Assembly (NCBI GenBank): GCA_019308995.1
Contig: JAFDHD010000019.1
Location: 1-49,935, forward strand
Length of the DNA stretch: 49,935 nucleotides
Direction: 5' to 3'
Source: Deltaproteobacteria bacterium
GTDB lineage: Bacteria > Desulfobacterota > Desulfarculia > Adiutricales > JAFDHD01
Below are positions 23,807 through 32,709 of this stretch, piece by piece (the first letter of the stretch is position 1; each line of letters begins with the position of its first letter). Both the position numbers and the translations under genes were made by a program. Under the pieces are notes generated by a model that did no database searches, had not been told where the DNA came from, and worked only from the letters and a program-made list of their open reading frames with translations.

Positions 23807-24156
23807 CTTATAACTCAGTGAATGAACTACAGACCACCTTTCATGGAATGGCCTCTCGCAGCGCTCAGGAACTTTAAACTAAAAGAAAATAAGATTATTG
23901 TACAGAGGTTCCCTGTTTTTTCGTAGAAAGTATTTAAAAAGAAACGTCAAGGCGCTCCTGGCGATGCACACGCCGCCGAGAAAGAACGCGCCTGGGAAAA
24001 AAGTTCCTGTCACCGTTTTATAGTTAAGAAGAAACGTTAAAAAAAAGTTATTTTGAAATAAATTTATTCCAAAAGCTGTTGCTGAATTTAGCTAACTCTT
24101 TATAATGAAGCCCAAAAGGGGTATCGAGGGATAAACATAAAAAAGGTAATCATATT
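23807..24156. other. 350-bp divergent intergenic region
   Basis: This gap lies between the leftward MFS gene and the rightward DUF362 gene and should contain both promoters. It is AT-rich near 24000-24100. I found no supported gene, strong promoter pair or symmetric site. Confidence 0.4.
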
Positions 24157-25344
24157 ATGAACCGACGTAAGTTCATGGAGCTTCTAGCTGCAGCCTCAGC
24201 CGCGGGGACCCTGCCATTCAGGAAAGCATACGCCGGGCTGAACTTACCAGAGCCAGGGCCTGAAGCAAAGGTGTTCCTGGCAGGCCTGGAAAAAGGTTCT
24301 GCCGACGAAACGCTGGCCAAAGCAGTGCAGGCGGCTGCGGAAACGGCCACTGACTTTTCATGGCTCTCCAAAGGCGACGCCGTTTTAATCAAGCCGGCGC
24401 TCAACTCGGGCAACCCCTATCCAGCCACAACCAACCCCGCCGGAATCCGAACCATGGTGGAGCTTCTGAAAAACAAGGGCGCCGGTCGGGTGGTTGTTAC
24501 CGACATGTCTGGGTTTGAGCACGTGAAACTCTCCCTGGATGAGCTCAAGGGTAGTTCCCGCGAATTGATGATAAAAAGCGGCATGGCGCAGGCGGCGGAG
24601 TCCGCAGGCGCGGAGCTTTACTTCCCGGAAGAGGATGGATGGGACGCTTTCTTTGAGGAGCGCCCTGCATCAGGCTCCAACTGGAAGGCCGGGATCATGA
24701 TGCCGAAAATATTAAAAGATATGGATCATGTAATCCTCATGCCCCGCTGCGGTCGTCATATCCTGGCGGGCAGCACACTGGGAATGAAAGCCGCGGTTGG
24801 TTACTGGCGCCCGGACTCCCGGCTGGAATATCATCGGGACGCCTCAACGTTTCAGGAAAAAACGGCAGAGTCCAATACAGTGCCTTCGCTTCGTGAAAGA
24901 CAACGCCTGGTCCTGACTTCGGCCACCAAGATCCTCACTACCTTCGGGCCTGATAAAGGGTATGTGTCAGAACCGGAAATAGGATTGATAATCGCTTCCG
25001 AATCAATTGTCGCGCATGACATGGTTTCACTGGCCTGGCTGCTTGAAAACCGGCGGCTCACCCCGGATTTTGAAAAAATGGGGTTTAAAGACCCTTACAG
25101 AAAGCAGTTGGTGGTCAGCAACACCAACCGGATGGTGGTAAGGTGGCTCGGAGGACGAGAACAATCGAGAAAGGCCGAAAAGCTCATCCGAAACGATCTC
25201 AACACCATCTGGGACGATAGAGTCCTCAACCGGGCCTACCAGCTCTGGGGCGGCGTGCCAAAGGTAACCCTTGTCAATGTCAATGGCAGGGTTTCAGATG
25301 ACATCATGAAGAAGCTGACGGCAATGACCACAAGACCAGCGTGA
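24157..25344 (+). CDS. Tat-exported DUF362 family protein
   Basis: The 395-aa protein begins MNRRKFMELLAAASAAGTLP, a twin-arginine signal (NRRKFM, then a hydrophobic stretch). The body fits DUF362: DAVLIKPALNSGNPYPATTN, NKGAGRVVVTDMSGFEHVKL, IMMPKILKDMDHVILMPRC, KAAVGYWRPDSR and VAHDMVSLAWLLENR. DUF362 proteins often carry iron-sulfur motifs; I see no CxxCxxC here, so this looks like the cluster-less type. Tat export suggests folding or cofactor loading in the cytoplasm. Function is unknown. Spacing to the HD gene is 254 bp, so it is probably its own unit. Confidence 0.82.
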   Translation: MNRRKFMELLAAASAAGTLPFRKAYAGLNLPEPGPEAKVFLAGLEKGSADETLAKAVQAAAETATDFSWLSKGDAVLIKPALNSGNPYPATTNPAGIRTMVELLKNKGAGRVVVTDMSGFEHVKLSLDELKGSSRELMIKSGMAQAAESAGAELYFPEEDGWDAFFEERPASGSNWKAGIMMPKILKDMDHVILMPRCGRHILAGSTLGMKAAVGYWRPDSRLEYHRDASTFQEKTAESNTVPSLRERQRLVLTSATKILTTFGPDKGYVSEPEIGLIIASESIVAHDMVSLAWLLENRRLTPDFEKMGFKDPYRKQLVVSNTNRMVVRWLGGREQSRKAEKLIRNDLNTIWDDRVLNRAYQLWGGVPKVTLVNVNGRVSDDIMKKLTAMTTRPA

Positions 25345-25598
25345 GGGAGTCAATCCTTTTTACTTCAAATGCCTTTCTTCAGACACCATGATTGAGCTCA
25401 TCGCAGACCTCATGGCCATACGTGCTCAGAGAAATACTAATCTCCTGATAATTGACTTCTGCGGGCTAAGCCAGGAATGAATCTTCGACTTCCCCTATAA
25501 AACAGCTATTCTGTTTTTTTCTTTATAAAATTGTTGTATGATGCCTTTAAAGTTATATTTCACCATTTCTTGAAGAAATATTAGCCCGTGGAGACAGA

Positions 25599-26555
25599 AT
25601 GGCGAAAAACGTACAGCTTGCCCAACTCGTTGATATGGATTCTCCGGAAGATGTGCTGAAAGAGGGACTCCTAATCCTCAACTTGATTTCTCCAGATTTC
25701 GACCTCGCCCCGGTAACCACCGTCTTCCATAAAACCGTCAGCCTTTACAGGGGCGAATGGCCTGGATATCAGGCCTGCAAGACCGAGTTTCACGATCTCC
25801 TTCACATGACCGATACCTTTCTGGCGCAGGCCCGCCTGATTCACGGCGCCATCATTAGCGGCCAGACCTTCTCGGAGCGCCACATTACTCTGTCCCTCCT
25901 TGCCACCATTCTCCATGATGTGGGATACATCCAGAAAGATGACGAGATGGAGGGTACCGGGGCCCAATATACCGCCCTCCACGTCCAGCGAAGCATGGAT
26001 TTTTTAGAACACCACGGTGCTGAATACGGCCTGTCTCATCAGGAAATCGCTGAAGGCCGGATGATGATTCTGTGCACCGATCTGGCTGCGGATATTTCCG
26101 CAATCGCTTTTCCTTCATACGAGGTGGAACTCCTGGGCAAGATGCTGGGTACCACGGATCTCCTGGCTCAAATGGCCGATCGAACCTACCTGGAAAAACT
26201 CCTGTTCCTCTATCATGAATTCAAGGAAGGCGAGGTGGGTCAGTACGAAAGTGAAATAGACCTCCTCCGCAAGACCGTTGGTTTTTATGATTTTATCGCC
26301 CAGCGCCTTGAAAAGACACTCGACGCCGCAGACCGGTTCATGAGTTTGCACTTCGCCTCACGGTGGAATGTCCATAAGAACCTCTATCAGGAGGCGATTG
26401 AAAGACAGAAAAACTATCTAATAAAGATTCTTGAAACCAAAGATTCCGATCCCCGCCGCTTTTTGAAGCGCGATGGGATTGTGGCTAAGGTTCGAGAAGA
26501 GTACGAAGAAAAGAGCGAAAAAGGTGAAACCGAGTCGTCCGAAAGAAAAATATAG
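25599..26555 (+). CDS. HD-domain metal-dependent phosphohydrolase
   Basis: The 318-aa protein has an HD fold. An early His-Asp in TEFHDLLHMTDTFLAQARLI, the core LLATILHDVGYIQKDDEMEG (His-Asp near residue 107) and a following ALHVQRSMDFLEHHGAEYGL are the expected metal-binding layout. A later Asp in MLGTTDLLAQMADRTYLE may complete the site. No GGDEF or sensor domain is attached. Such proteins hydrolyse nucleotides or other phosphoesters in the cytoplasm; the substrate cannot be set. It ends 27 bp before the CoA-transferase start and probably shares its transcript. Confidence 0.8.
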   Translation: MAKNVQLAQLVDMDSPEDVLKEGLLILNLISPDFDLAPVTTVFHKTVSLYRGEWPGYQACKTEFHDLLHMTDTFLAQARLIHGAIISGQTFSERHITLSLLATILHDVGYIQKDDEMEGTGAQYTALHVQRSMDFLEHHGAEYGLSHQEIAEGRMMILCTDLAADISAIAFPSYEVELLGKMLGTTDLLAQMADRTYLEKLLFLYHEFKEGEVGQYESEIDLLRKTVGFYDFIAQRLEKTLDAADRFMSLHFASRWNVHKNLYQEAIERQKNYLIKILETKDSDPRRFLKRDGIVAKVREEYEEKSEKGETESSERKI

Positions 26556-26582
26556 CACGCCAAGAAAGGATTGAGATCCCTC

Positions 26583-28058
26583 ATGGAAAGAAGACCGATT
26601 AAATTGGATAACTGGCAGGAAGAGTATAAGCGCAAGCTGGTGTCACTCGAAGAGGCGGCCAAGGTGATTAAATCAGGAGACCATATTTTTATACCGAATG
26701 GTTACATCGGAGAAATGCCTTACGCCCTCGTGGCCCGGCAAGACGAGCTGCGTGACGTTCAGGTGGAAGTCTGCGCCCCGGCCATTGATCCAGGATGGCT
26801 TTCGCCTGGCATGGAGAAGTCTTTCGATATCATTGCCCGAACGTATTTGCACCAGGCGCGGCAGGGCCATGATGAAGGCCGGATACATTTTCTCCCCTAT
26901 ACCAACGGCACCTGGTTTAAACCTTACCGCGACAACCGGCCGGGCGCCCGGGACATTGACGTCCTGCTGATGGAAGTCTCGCCGCCGGATGAAAACGGGT
27001 TTTGCACTTTTGGCTTCGTTGTTTGGGAAAAACGGAACTATGCCACAAAGGCAAAAACGGTGATTGCTGAAATTGATTCACTCCAAATAAGATCTCACGG
27101 AGATACGGCCATCCATGTCTCAGAGATTGACTATCTGGTTGATATCTCCGTACCTCCGGTCACAGAAGAGGAAAGCAAACTGGTGGCCAGCCGATTTCCT
27201 CTAGAAAAACAGGATCAGGCCAGAGAGGCCGCGGCCGTGGCGCCTCCCAGACTTCTGCGTCGGGTTCTTCCCTTGATTGAGGAGATTGATTTACCGCTTA
27301 TAGAGTTTCAACTGAACCTGGATGAGCCTGATGAGGAGACCAGGGCCATTGCCCAGCATCTGAAGACCGTGCTTCGTGACCGCGACACAATCCAGATCGG
27401 GGTGGGCAAGCCTTCCAAGTACATGATCGAACTGGGGGTCTTTGACGATCTTGAAGACTTGGGTATTTTTACCGAAATGGCCTGTCCGGGCATGGGCTTC
27501 CTGGTCAAACGAGGCATTGCCACGGGTAAGTATGCCTCCCTGCACCCGGGCAAGGCCGTCTTTACCGGCTTGATCGGTTTCCGCCCCGAGGAAATCCGCT
27601 GGGCCAGCAATAACCCCCTCATAGAGCTGTATAGCGCCGATTACACCGTCAATATCGCCAATATTATCAAAAATGAAAACATGATCTCTATTAACAACAT
27701 AACCCAGGTGGACCTCACCGGGCAGATAACCTGCGAGTCTCAATTCGGCCCGCGATTGATCAACGGGCCAGGCGGTCAGATTGAGTTTCATATCGGCTCC
27801 TTTTTTGCCCCTGGCGGCCGGGCCATCTCCCTCATGAAATCCACCTGGAGTGATGGAGCGGTTTCCACCATTATGCCTTATCTTGATCAAGGTTCTCTGG
27901 TGACTATTCCCAGGGTTTACGCTGATACAATCATTACAGAGTATGGCGTGGCCGAACTGGTGGGAAAAACACACCGGGAACGAGCTATGGAGCTGATCCG
28001 CATAGCGCACCCTGATTTCAGGAAGGATCTAGAAAAAGCCGCTCAAGATATTTTTTAA
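26583..28058 (+). CDS. Acetyl-CoA hydrolase/4-hydroxybutyrate CoA-transferase family protein
   Basis: The 491-aa product (from the ATG at 26583; an in-frame TTG at 26571 would add 4 residues) matches the family that moves CoA between acetyl-CoA and a carboxylic acid. It starts MERRPIKLDNWQEEYKRKLV with SGDHIFIPNGYIGEMPYAL. The middle has LMEVSPPDENGFCTFGFVVW and IQIGVGKPSKYMIELGVFDD. The C-terminal half has FTEMACPGMGFLVKRG, GQITCESQFGPRLINGPGGQ and TEYGVAELVGKTHRERAMEL. Its position before a 4-hydroxybutyryl-CoA dehydratase relative suggests it makes the CoA thioester that enzyme uses; that is inference from context. Confidence 0.88.
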   Translation: MERRPIKLDNWQEEYKRKLVSLEEAAKVIKSGDHIFIPNGYIGEMPYALVARQDELRDVQVEVCAPAIDPGWLSPGMEKSFDIIARTYLHQARQGHDEGRIHFLPYTNGTWFKPYRDNRPGARDIDVLLMEVSPPDENGFCTFGFVVWEKRNYATKAKTVIAEIDSLQIRSHGDTAIHVSEIDYLVDISVPPVTEEESKLVASRFPLEKQDQAREAAAVAPPRLLRRVLPLIEEIDLPLIEFQLNLDEPDEETRAIAQHLKTVLRDRDTIQIGVGKPSKYMIELGVFDDLEDLGIFTEMACPGMGFLVKRGIATGKYASLHPGKAVFTGLIGFRPEEIRWASNNPLIELYSADYTVNIANIIKNENMISINNITQVDLTGQITCESQFGPRLINGPGGQIEFHIGSFFAPGGRAISLMKSTWSDGAVSTIMPYLDQGSLVTIPRVYADTIITEYGVAELVGKTHRERAMELIRIAHPDFRKDLEKAAQDIF

Positions 28059-28163
28059 GCAAGGCAGCCTATTTCAACACGGATCAGTCGAATCTGAGCG
28101 ATCTCGTTTCCAGCCCGCAGGTCGCATCTCACGAACAAAAGAATCTTTCAGGGAGGAATCTTT

Positions 28164-29009
28164 ATGACGCTTGAGCCCACCGTCCTTTTGGATGGACTTC
28201 TTTTCCCGGAAGGTCCACGCTGGCACAACGGAAAACTCTGGTTCTCTGACATGCACGCCAGCTGGGTTAAAACCGTGGACCTGGAAGGCAAGACCGAAGA
28301 CATCATCGAGGTGCCTGGGTGGCCTTCTGGTCTGGGATGGCTGCCTGACGGCCGATTGTTGGTGGTTTCGATGACGGATCGCCGCCTGCTTAGACTTGAC
28401 CCTGGAGGGCTCACCGAAGCGGCAAACCTGAGCAAACTCGCGTCGTTTCACTGTAATGACATGGTGGTTGACAGCCAAGGCCGGGCTTATATTGGAAACT
28501 TTGGATTCAATTCGGCTGCTCAAGCATCCTTTGCCTTAGCCGAAATCGTGCTGGCTACTCCTGAAGGCAGGGCGCGTGTTGTGGCTGACAAAATGGCCTT
28601 CCCCAACGGAACCGTGATCACGCCGGATGGACAGACGCTCATCGTCGGCGAAACCTATGCTGCGCGTTTGACCGCCTTTGACATCGAGCCCGACGGATCT
28701 CTCACCAACCGCCGTGTCTGGGCGCGCCTGAAGGAGGCAGTCCCCGATGGAATCTGCCTTGACGAAGAAGGTGCGATCTGGGTTGCGTCGCCGGTGAGCT
28801 CCGAGGTCCTGCGTCTTCGTGAGGGCGGTGAAGTAACTGACCGCATTATAGTGCAGACCCGGGCCTATGCCTGCATGCTGGGTGGGCCGGACCGGCGCAC
28901 GCTTTTTATTCTCACGGCTGAGTCCTCCCAGCCGGATGAGGTTCAGGCCAAAGCGAGCGGGCGAATCGAAATCGTGCCGGTTGACGTCCCTGGGGCAGGC
29001 CTTCCGTAA
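28164..29009 (+). CDS. SMP-30/gluconolactonase family lactone hydrolase
   Basis: The 281-aa six-bladed propeller enzyme would hydrolyse a lactone. Metal ligands appear as Glu in FPEGPRWHNGKLWFSDMHA, Asn in FPNGTVITPDGQTL and Asp in PDGICLDEEGAIWVAS. Repeats such as GWLPDGRLLVVSMTDRRLLR fit the fold and length (about 280-300). GGGAGGAAT precedes the ATG. It lies 105 bp after the CoA-transferase and 211 bp before the dehydratase, all on the plus strand. The natural substrate (sugar lactone or, given neighbours, a butyrolactone-like compound) is not known. Confidence 0.87.
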   Translation: MTLEPTVLLDGLLFPEGPRWHNGKLWFSDMHASWVKTVDLEGKTEDIIEVPGWPSGLGWLPDGRLLVVSMTDRRLLRLDPGGLTEAANLSKLASFHCNDMVVDSQGRAYIGNFGFNSAAQASFALAEIVLATPEGRARVVADKMAFPNGTVITPDGQTLIVGETYAARLTAFDIEPDGSLTNRRVWARLKEAVPDGICLDEEGAIWVASPVSSEVLRLREGGEVTDRIIVQTRAYACMLGGPDRRTLFILTAESSQPDEVQAKASGRIEIVPVDVPGAGLP

Positions 29010-29220
29010 ATTCCCCCTGCCACCTTGACCTGAGCCCTTGAAGGCATAAGCTAACTAACGGCGGAATGCCTTTACCGCAGGCGGCCTGCATTTTGAGCAA
29101 GACGGGACCTGATTGTTATTCTTGACTTGCTTCTTTGAGAAAAGACGACCCTTTCCCCTCGACAAAGAAAGACAGCTGCTGCATAATTCCACCAGACTGC
29201 AAAGGAGGTAATTTTGCGCT

Positions 29221-30666
29221 ATGCCTATCATGACCGCAGAACAATATGAAGAAAGCCTGAGGAAATTAAACCTGGTGATCTATATGTTCGGTGAGCGTGT
29301 GGAAAACCCGGTGGATCACCCCATTATCAGACCCTCGATGAACGCGGTGGCCAAAACATACGAACTGGCGCATCTCCCGGAATATGAAGACCTCATGACC
29401 GCAACCTCCCACCTGACCGGCCAAAAAATCAACCGCTTTACTCACATTCATCAAAGTACCGATGATCTGGTCAGGAAGAGCAAGATGGGCAGATTACTCG
29501 GCCGCCACACAGGATGCTGTTTTCAGAGATGTGTCGGCATGGATACCCTGAATGCATTGTCCATCGTGACATATGATACCGATTTAAAGTACGGAACGGG
29601 GTATCATGAACGATTTTTGAAATACCTCGAATACGTTCAGGAAAACGATCTGACCTGTGACGGCGCCATGACCGATCCCAAAGGCTTTCGGCGGCTCCCG
29701 CCCCATCAACAGCCTGATCCTGACCAGTTTCTGCACGTGGTGGAAGAAAGACAGGAGGGCATTGTAGTCAGAGGGGCAAAGGCGCATCAGACCGGCGCGG
29801 TAAACTCCCATGAAATTATTGTGATGCCCACCATCAGCATGAGGGAAGCGGACCAGGATTATGCCGTCTCCTTCGCCCTCCCCAGTGACACCGAGGGGAT
29901 TATCTACATCATGGGTCGCCAATCCTGTGATACCAGGAAATTAGAAGGCGGCTCGCTCGATCAAGGCAATCTATTCTTTGGGGGGCATGAAGCGCTGGTA
30001 ATCTTCGACAACGTCTTTGTCCCCTGGGAGCGTATCTTCATGTACAGAGAATGTGACTTCGCTGGACAGCTGGTGGAGATTTTTGCGGCCTATCACCGGC
30101 AAAGCTATGCCTGCAAAGTCGGTGTGGGCGATGTTTTGATCGGCGCCAGTCAGACCATAGCCGAATACAATGGTACGGAACAGGCGTCTCATATAAAAGA
30201 CAAGATTGTCGAGATGAATCATTTGAACGAAACACTGTACTGCGGCTGTATCGCCTGTGCCTCGGAGGGACATAAAGAACCGAGCGGCACATACTGTGTC
30301 AACATCTTACTCGCCAATATCCATAAACATAACGTCACCCGGTTCCCATATGAAATTTCCCGGCTGGCCCAGGATATCGCAGGGGGGTTGATGGTAACGA
30401 TGCCTTCTGAGAAGGACTTTAAATCCCCGCAGACTGCCAGATGGTTGGATAAGTACTTTAAGGCCAATCCGGACGTGCCGACAGAAAATCGAATGCACGT
30501 TCTCCGGCTCATCGAAAATATCACCCTGGGAACCGCAGCGGTCGGGTATCTGACAGAATCCATGCATGGCGCCGGTTCACCTCAAGCGCAGAGAATCATG
30601 ATTTCCCGCCTGGTAAATCTGCAAGAAAAACAAAAAGCCGCCCAAAGGCTATGCGGCATACTTTAA
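29221..30666 (+). CDS. abfD: 4-hydroxybutyryl-CoA dehydratase/vinylacetyl-CoA isomerase family protein
   Basis: The 481-aa flavin and [4Fe-4S] enzyme family removes water from 4-hydroxybutyryl-CoA to form crotonyl-CoA, by a radical route that is oxygen-sensitive. Signature segments are LRKLNLVIYMFGERVENPVD, HPIIRPSMNAVAKTYELA, DGAMTDPKGFRRLP, RGAKAHQTGAVNSHE and MHGAGSPQAQRIMISR. Cluster ligand candidates are Cys100 and Cys104 in GCCFQRCVG, and His292 and Cys298 in YHRQSYACKVG. In the Clostridium aminobutyricum enzyme the last pair is, from memory, one residue further apart (His292, Cys299). AAAGGAGG lies about 12 bp upstream. Close sequence similarity supports the family; the exact substrate is open. 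Confidence 0.87.
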   Translation: MPIMTAEQYEESLRKLNLVIYMFGERVENPVDHPIIRPSMNAVAKTYELAHLPEYEDLMTATSHLTGQKINRFTHIHQSTDDLVRKSKMGRLLGRHTGCCFQRCVGMDTLNALSIVTYDTDLKYGTGYHERFLKYLEYVQENDLTCDGAMTDPKGFRRLPPHQQPDPDQFLHVVEERQEGIVVRGAKAHQTGAVNSHEIIVMPTISMREADQDYAVSFALPSDTEGIIYIMGRQSCDTRKLEGGSLDQGNLFFGGHEALVIFDNVFVPWERIFMYRECDFAGQLVEIFAAYHRQSYACKVGVGDVLIGASQTIAEYNGTEQASHIKDKIVEMNHLNETLYCGCIACASEGHKEPSGTYCVNILLANIHKHNVTRFPYEISRLAQDIAGGLMVTMPSEKDFKSPQTARWLDKYFKANPDVPTENRMHVLRLIENITLGTAAVGYLTESMHGAGSPQAQRIMISRLVNLQEKQKAAQRLCGIL

Positions 30667-30992
30667 ATTACGATTCCAACGAAAACTCGGTATTGACCTG
30701 CCTCTTCAGGCCACTGATCGTTGTGTATATCAAGTTCTACAAAAAGGATTCATGGCATACGGGGTTCGAGTTATGGTGAGGCCCTGGTGATGGCGTGCTG
30801 CCCTTAAGGAGCAAGCGCGCGCCACGGCCAGCGCCGTTGTTCATGCAGCCTTCTTCATCGTTAGATATGAGCCGCCAAAGCCGGTGGCGCAAGAAGCTGC
30901 ATCTTCTCCGCAAGATTAAGTCGGAGCTTATTGAGGTGAATTTCAATAGAGAACAGCCTGTTTGATTCTGTCCTTAAAAAAAACCATGTTAT
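30667..30992. other. 326-bp intergenic region between convergent genes
   Basis: Both neighbours end here (dehydratase from the left, synthetase alpha subunit from the right). I see no terminator with a T-run. A short basic 32-codon frame at 30867-30965 (starting MSRQSRWRKKLHLLRKIK) lacks a ribosome site and is not called as a gene. Confidence 0.4.
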
Positions 30993-32396
30993 TCAATGGC
31001 TGAGGTATTTCCACTTGAGCACAGACCTTATGGTAAACAAGGCCTCTGGCATCGTTTCAAACACCGGCAGGCCGGCATCCCTGAATGCTGAAAAAAGCTG
31101 AATTTTCCTTTCTTCGAGCTGGAGATCGTCTTTAGAAAACCTGGAAAAGATAGGTATGACCGGTTTTTCCATCCCTGGAAAAGTTTCGGTCATGAGTTTG
31201 ATCACTCTTTCTAACTGATCAGGCTGCAGCGTGCGTATGTATTCCAAATAGAAAAACGGGATGATCAGATCTATATTCTTGTCAGAGTCCATAACCTTTA
31301 TCGTATGCACCATGATCTGAAGGTCTCTGCCATATGCGCCCAGGTCAACCGGGTTGGCCGTACTTGTATTTATTCTGGATATCTTCTCATTGATGCGCTC
31401 TTGGGTTGACGCCTCCAGTTCAGGCAGTGAAAAGCCGTGCAGCGCGGCAAGGTCAGTAAACAAAACCGAGGTGCCGCCGCCGGCGCCCAGGAAACCAACC
31501 CGGGACCCCCTGGGAACCTTGGCTGAGGTAACCAGTGTTACCACGTCAAGCATTTGCTCTAGCGTCTGGACCTCTATACATCTGGACTGGCGCATAACCG
31601 CAGAGAAGATGTATTGAGGCCCACAGATGGCCCCGGTGTGGCTTGCCGCGGCCCTGGCCCCCTGTGCGGTCGCGCCGCCCCTGAGAATAATGACAGGCTT
31701 TTTCGGGGTGGTTACCTTCAACACCTCTAAAAAAGCTCTTCCATCCTTAACGTCTTCAATATAGGCGGTGATAACCTTGATGGCATCGTCTCGGCCAAAG
31801 TACTCAATATAGTCGTGAGCCCCTAAATCAATCTGGTTGCCATAGGAAATGGCTTTATTCAGCTCCAGTTTGCGGGATTGCGCCATACGCAGGAAATTCA
31901 GGCTCACACCGCCGGATTGACCAAGAAAGGCGATTGTTCCAGGCCCCGCTTGCTCAAGCAAAGGATTATAATTAAAGGTAACTTTTGATTCCGTGCACAA
32001 TACGCCGATACAGTTTGGACCGATAATCCTTGTCCCACCCTGCCGGGCCTGTTTGACCATGGCCCTTTCGAGTTCAATATCGCCTATCTCGGAGAAGCCA
32101 GAAGTGAAGAAGTGTACGAATTTGATACCTTTCTTTTGCGCGGCCGTTACCACCTCCAAGGCCCGCCGTACCGGGACCTGGACAATGGCGAGGTCCACCC
32201 CTTCTGGAAGATCATCTATGGATGGAAAGACCTTTATGCCGTCTATCTCCTTGTGCGCCGGATTTACCGCATAGAGTGCACCCTGAAAGCCGGTGCGTTT
32301 AAGGAGCTGAAAGTAAGGGAGCTTCCCCTCGCCTAAACGCGGGGATGCCCCAATGACAGCAATACTGGATGGGTAGAACAGCTTGTCCAGATCCAT
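30993..32396 (-). CDS. ADP-forming acyl-CoA synthetase alpha subunit-like protein
   Basis: The 467-aa protein has a CoA-binding Rossmann domain, SIAVIGASPRLGEGKLPYFQ, with GTRIIGPNCIGVL. A first ligase-CoA domain follows, with GTIAFLGQSGGVSLNFLRMA and SYGNQIDLGAHDYIEYF. The phospho-histidine region is AAASHTGAICG, and a second part has GSRVGFLGAGGGTSVLFTD. Length equals the alpha subunit of archaeal-type acetyl-CoA synthetases (ADP-forming), which make ATP from an acyl-CoA. The ATP-grasp beta subunit is absent here, so it must pair with one elsewhere or act otherwise. AAAGGAGGGC precedes the ATG. It is convergent with the dehydratase. Confidence 0.88.
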   Translation of the reverse strand: MDLDKLFYPSSIAVIGASPRLGEGKLPYFQLLKRTGFQGALYAVNPAHKEIDGIKVFPSIDDLPEGVDLAIVQVPVRRALEVVTAAQKKGIKFVHFFTSGFSEIGDIELERAMVKQARQGGTRIIGPNCIGVLCTESKVTFNYNPLLEQAGPGTIAFLGQSGGVSLNFLRMAQSRKLELNKAISYGNQIDLGAHDYIEYFGRDDAIKVITAYIEDVKDGRAFLEVLKVTTPKKPVIILRGGATAQGARAAASHTGAICGPQYIFSAVMRQSRCIEVQTLEQMLDVVTLVTSAKVPRGSRVGFLGAGGGTSVLFTDLAALHGFSLPELEASTQERINEKISRINTSTANPVDLGAYGRDLQIMVHTIKVMDSDKNIDLIIPFFYLEYIRTLQPDQLERVIKLMTETFPGMEKPVIPIFSRFSKDDLQLEERKIQLFSAFRDAGLPVFETMPEALFTIRSVLKWKYLSH

Positions 32397-32709
32397 GTGC
32401 CCTCCTTTAGCTCAACCAGGTGACGTTTCACTCGAACACCTTCATATCCCCGAAAATTACTTCACAGTCAATTTAAAAGTGACTAATGTCAAATATAGAA
32501 AAGGAACCTGGACTCAGGCAAGATAGAACCTTAGTAAACAAGATTCAGTGAGGCACGATCGGTTTGGTAACCCCAATGAAAATAAGTCGGTTTTTTATTG
32601 TCAGCCGCCTGATCCATCAAATATAATGCTTCTGTGAGCAAATCGGGTTTTTTACTCAGACAGTCAGTATTAACTGCCAAACAATTTTTAATAAGCAAGG
32701 GAGGAAAAA
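32397..32709. other. 313-bp divergent intergenic region
   Basis: This region should carry promoters for the leftward synthetase alpha subunit and the rightward HpaB-fold gene. The ribosome sites at both ends are clear (AAAGGAGGG on the minus strand, AAGGGAGGAAAAA on the plus strand). No other structure was found. Confidence 0.4.

Noticed and set aside
30867-30965. A 32-codon basic frame between convergent genes
   Set aside because: It lacks a ribosome site and has no recognisable family; short basic frames occur by chance.
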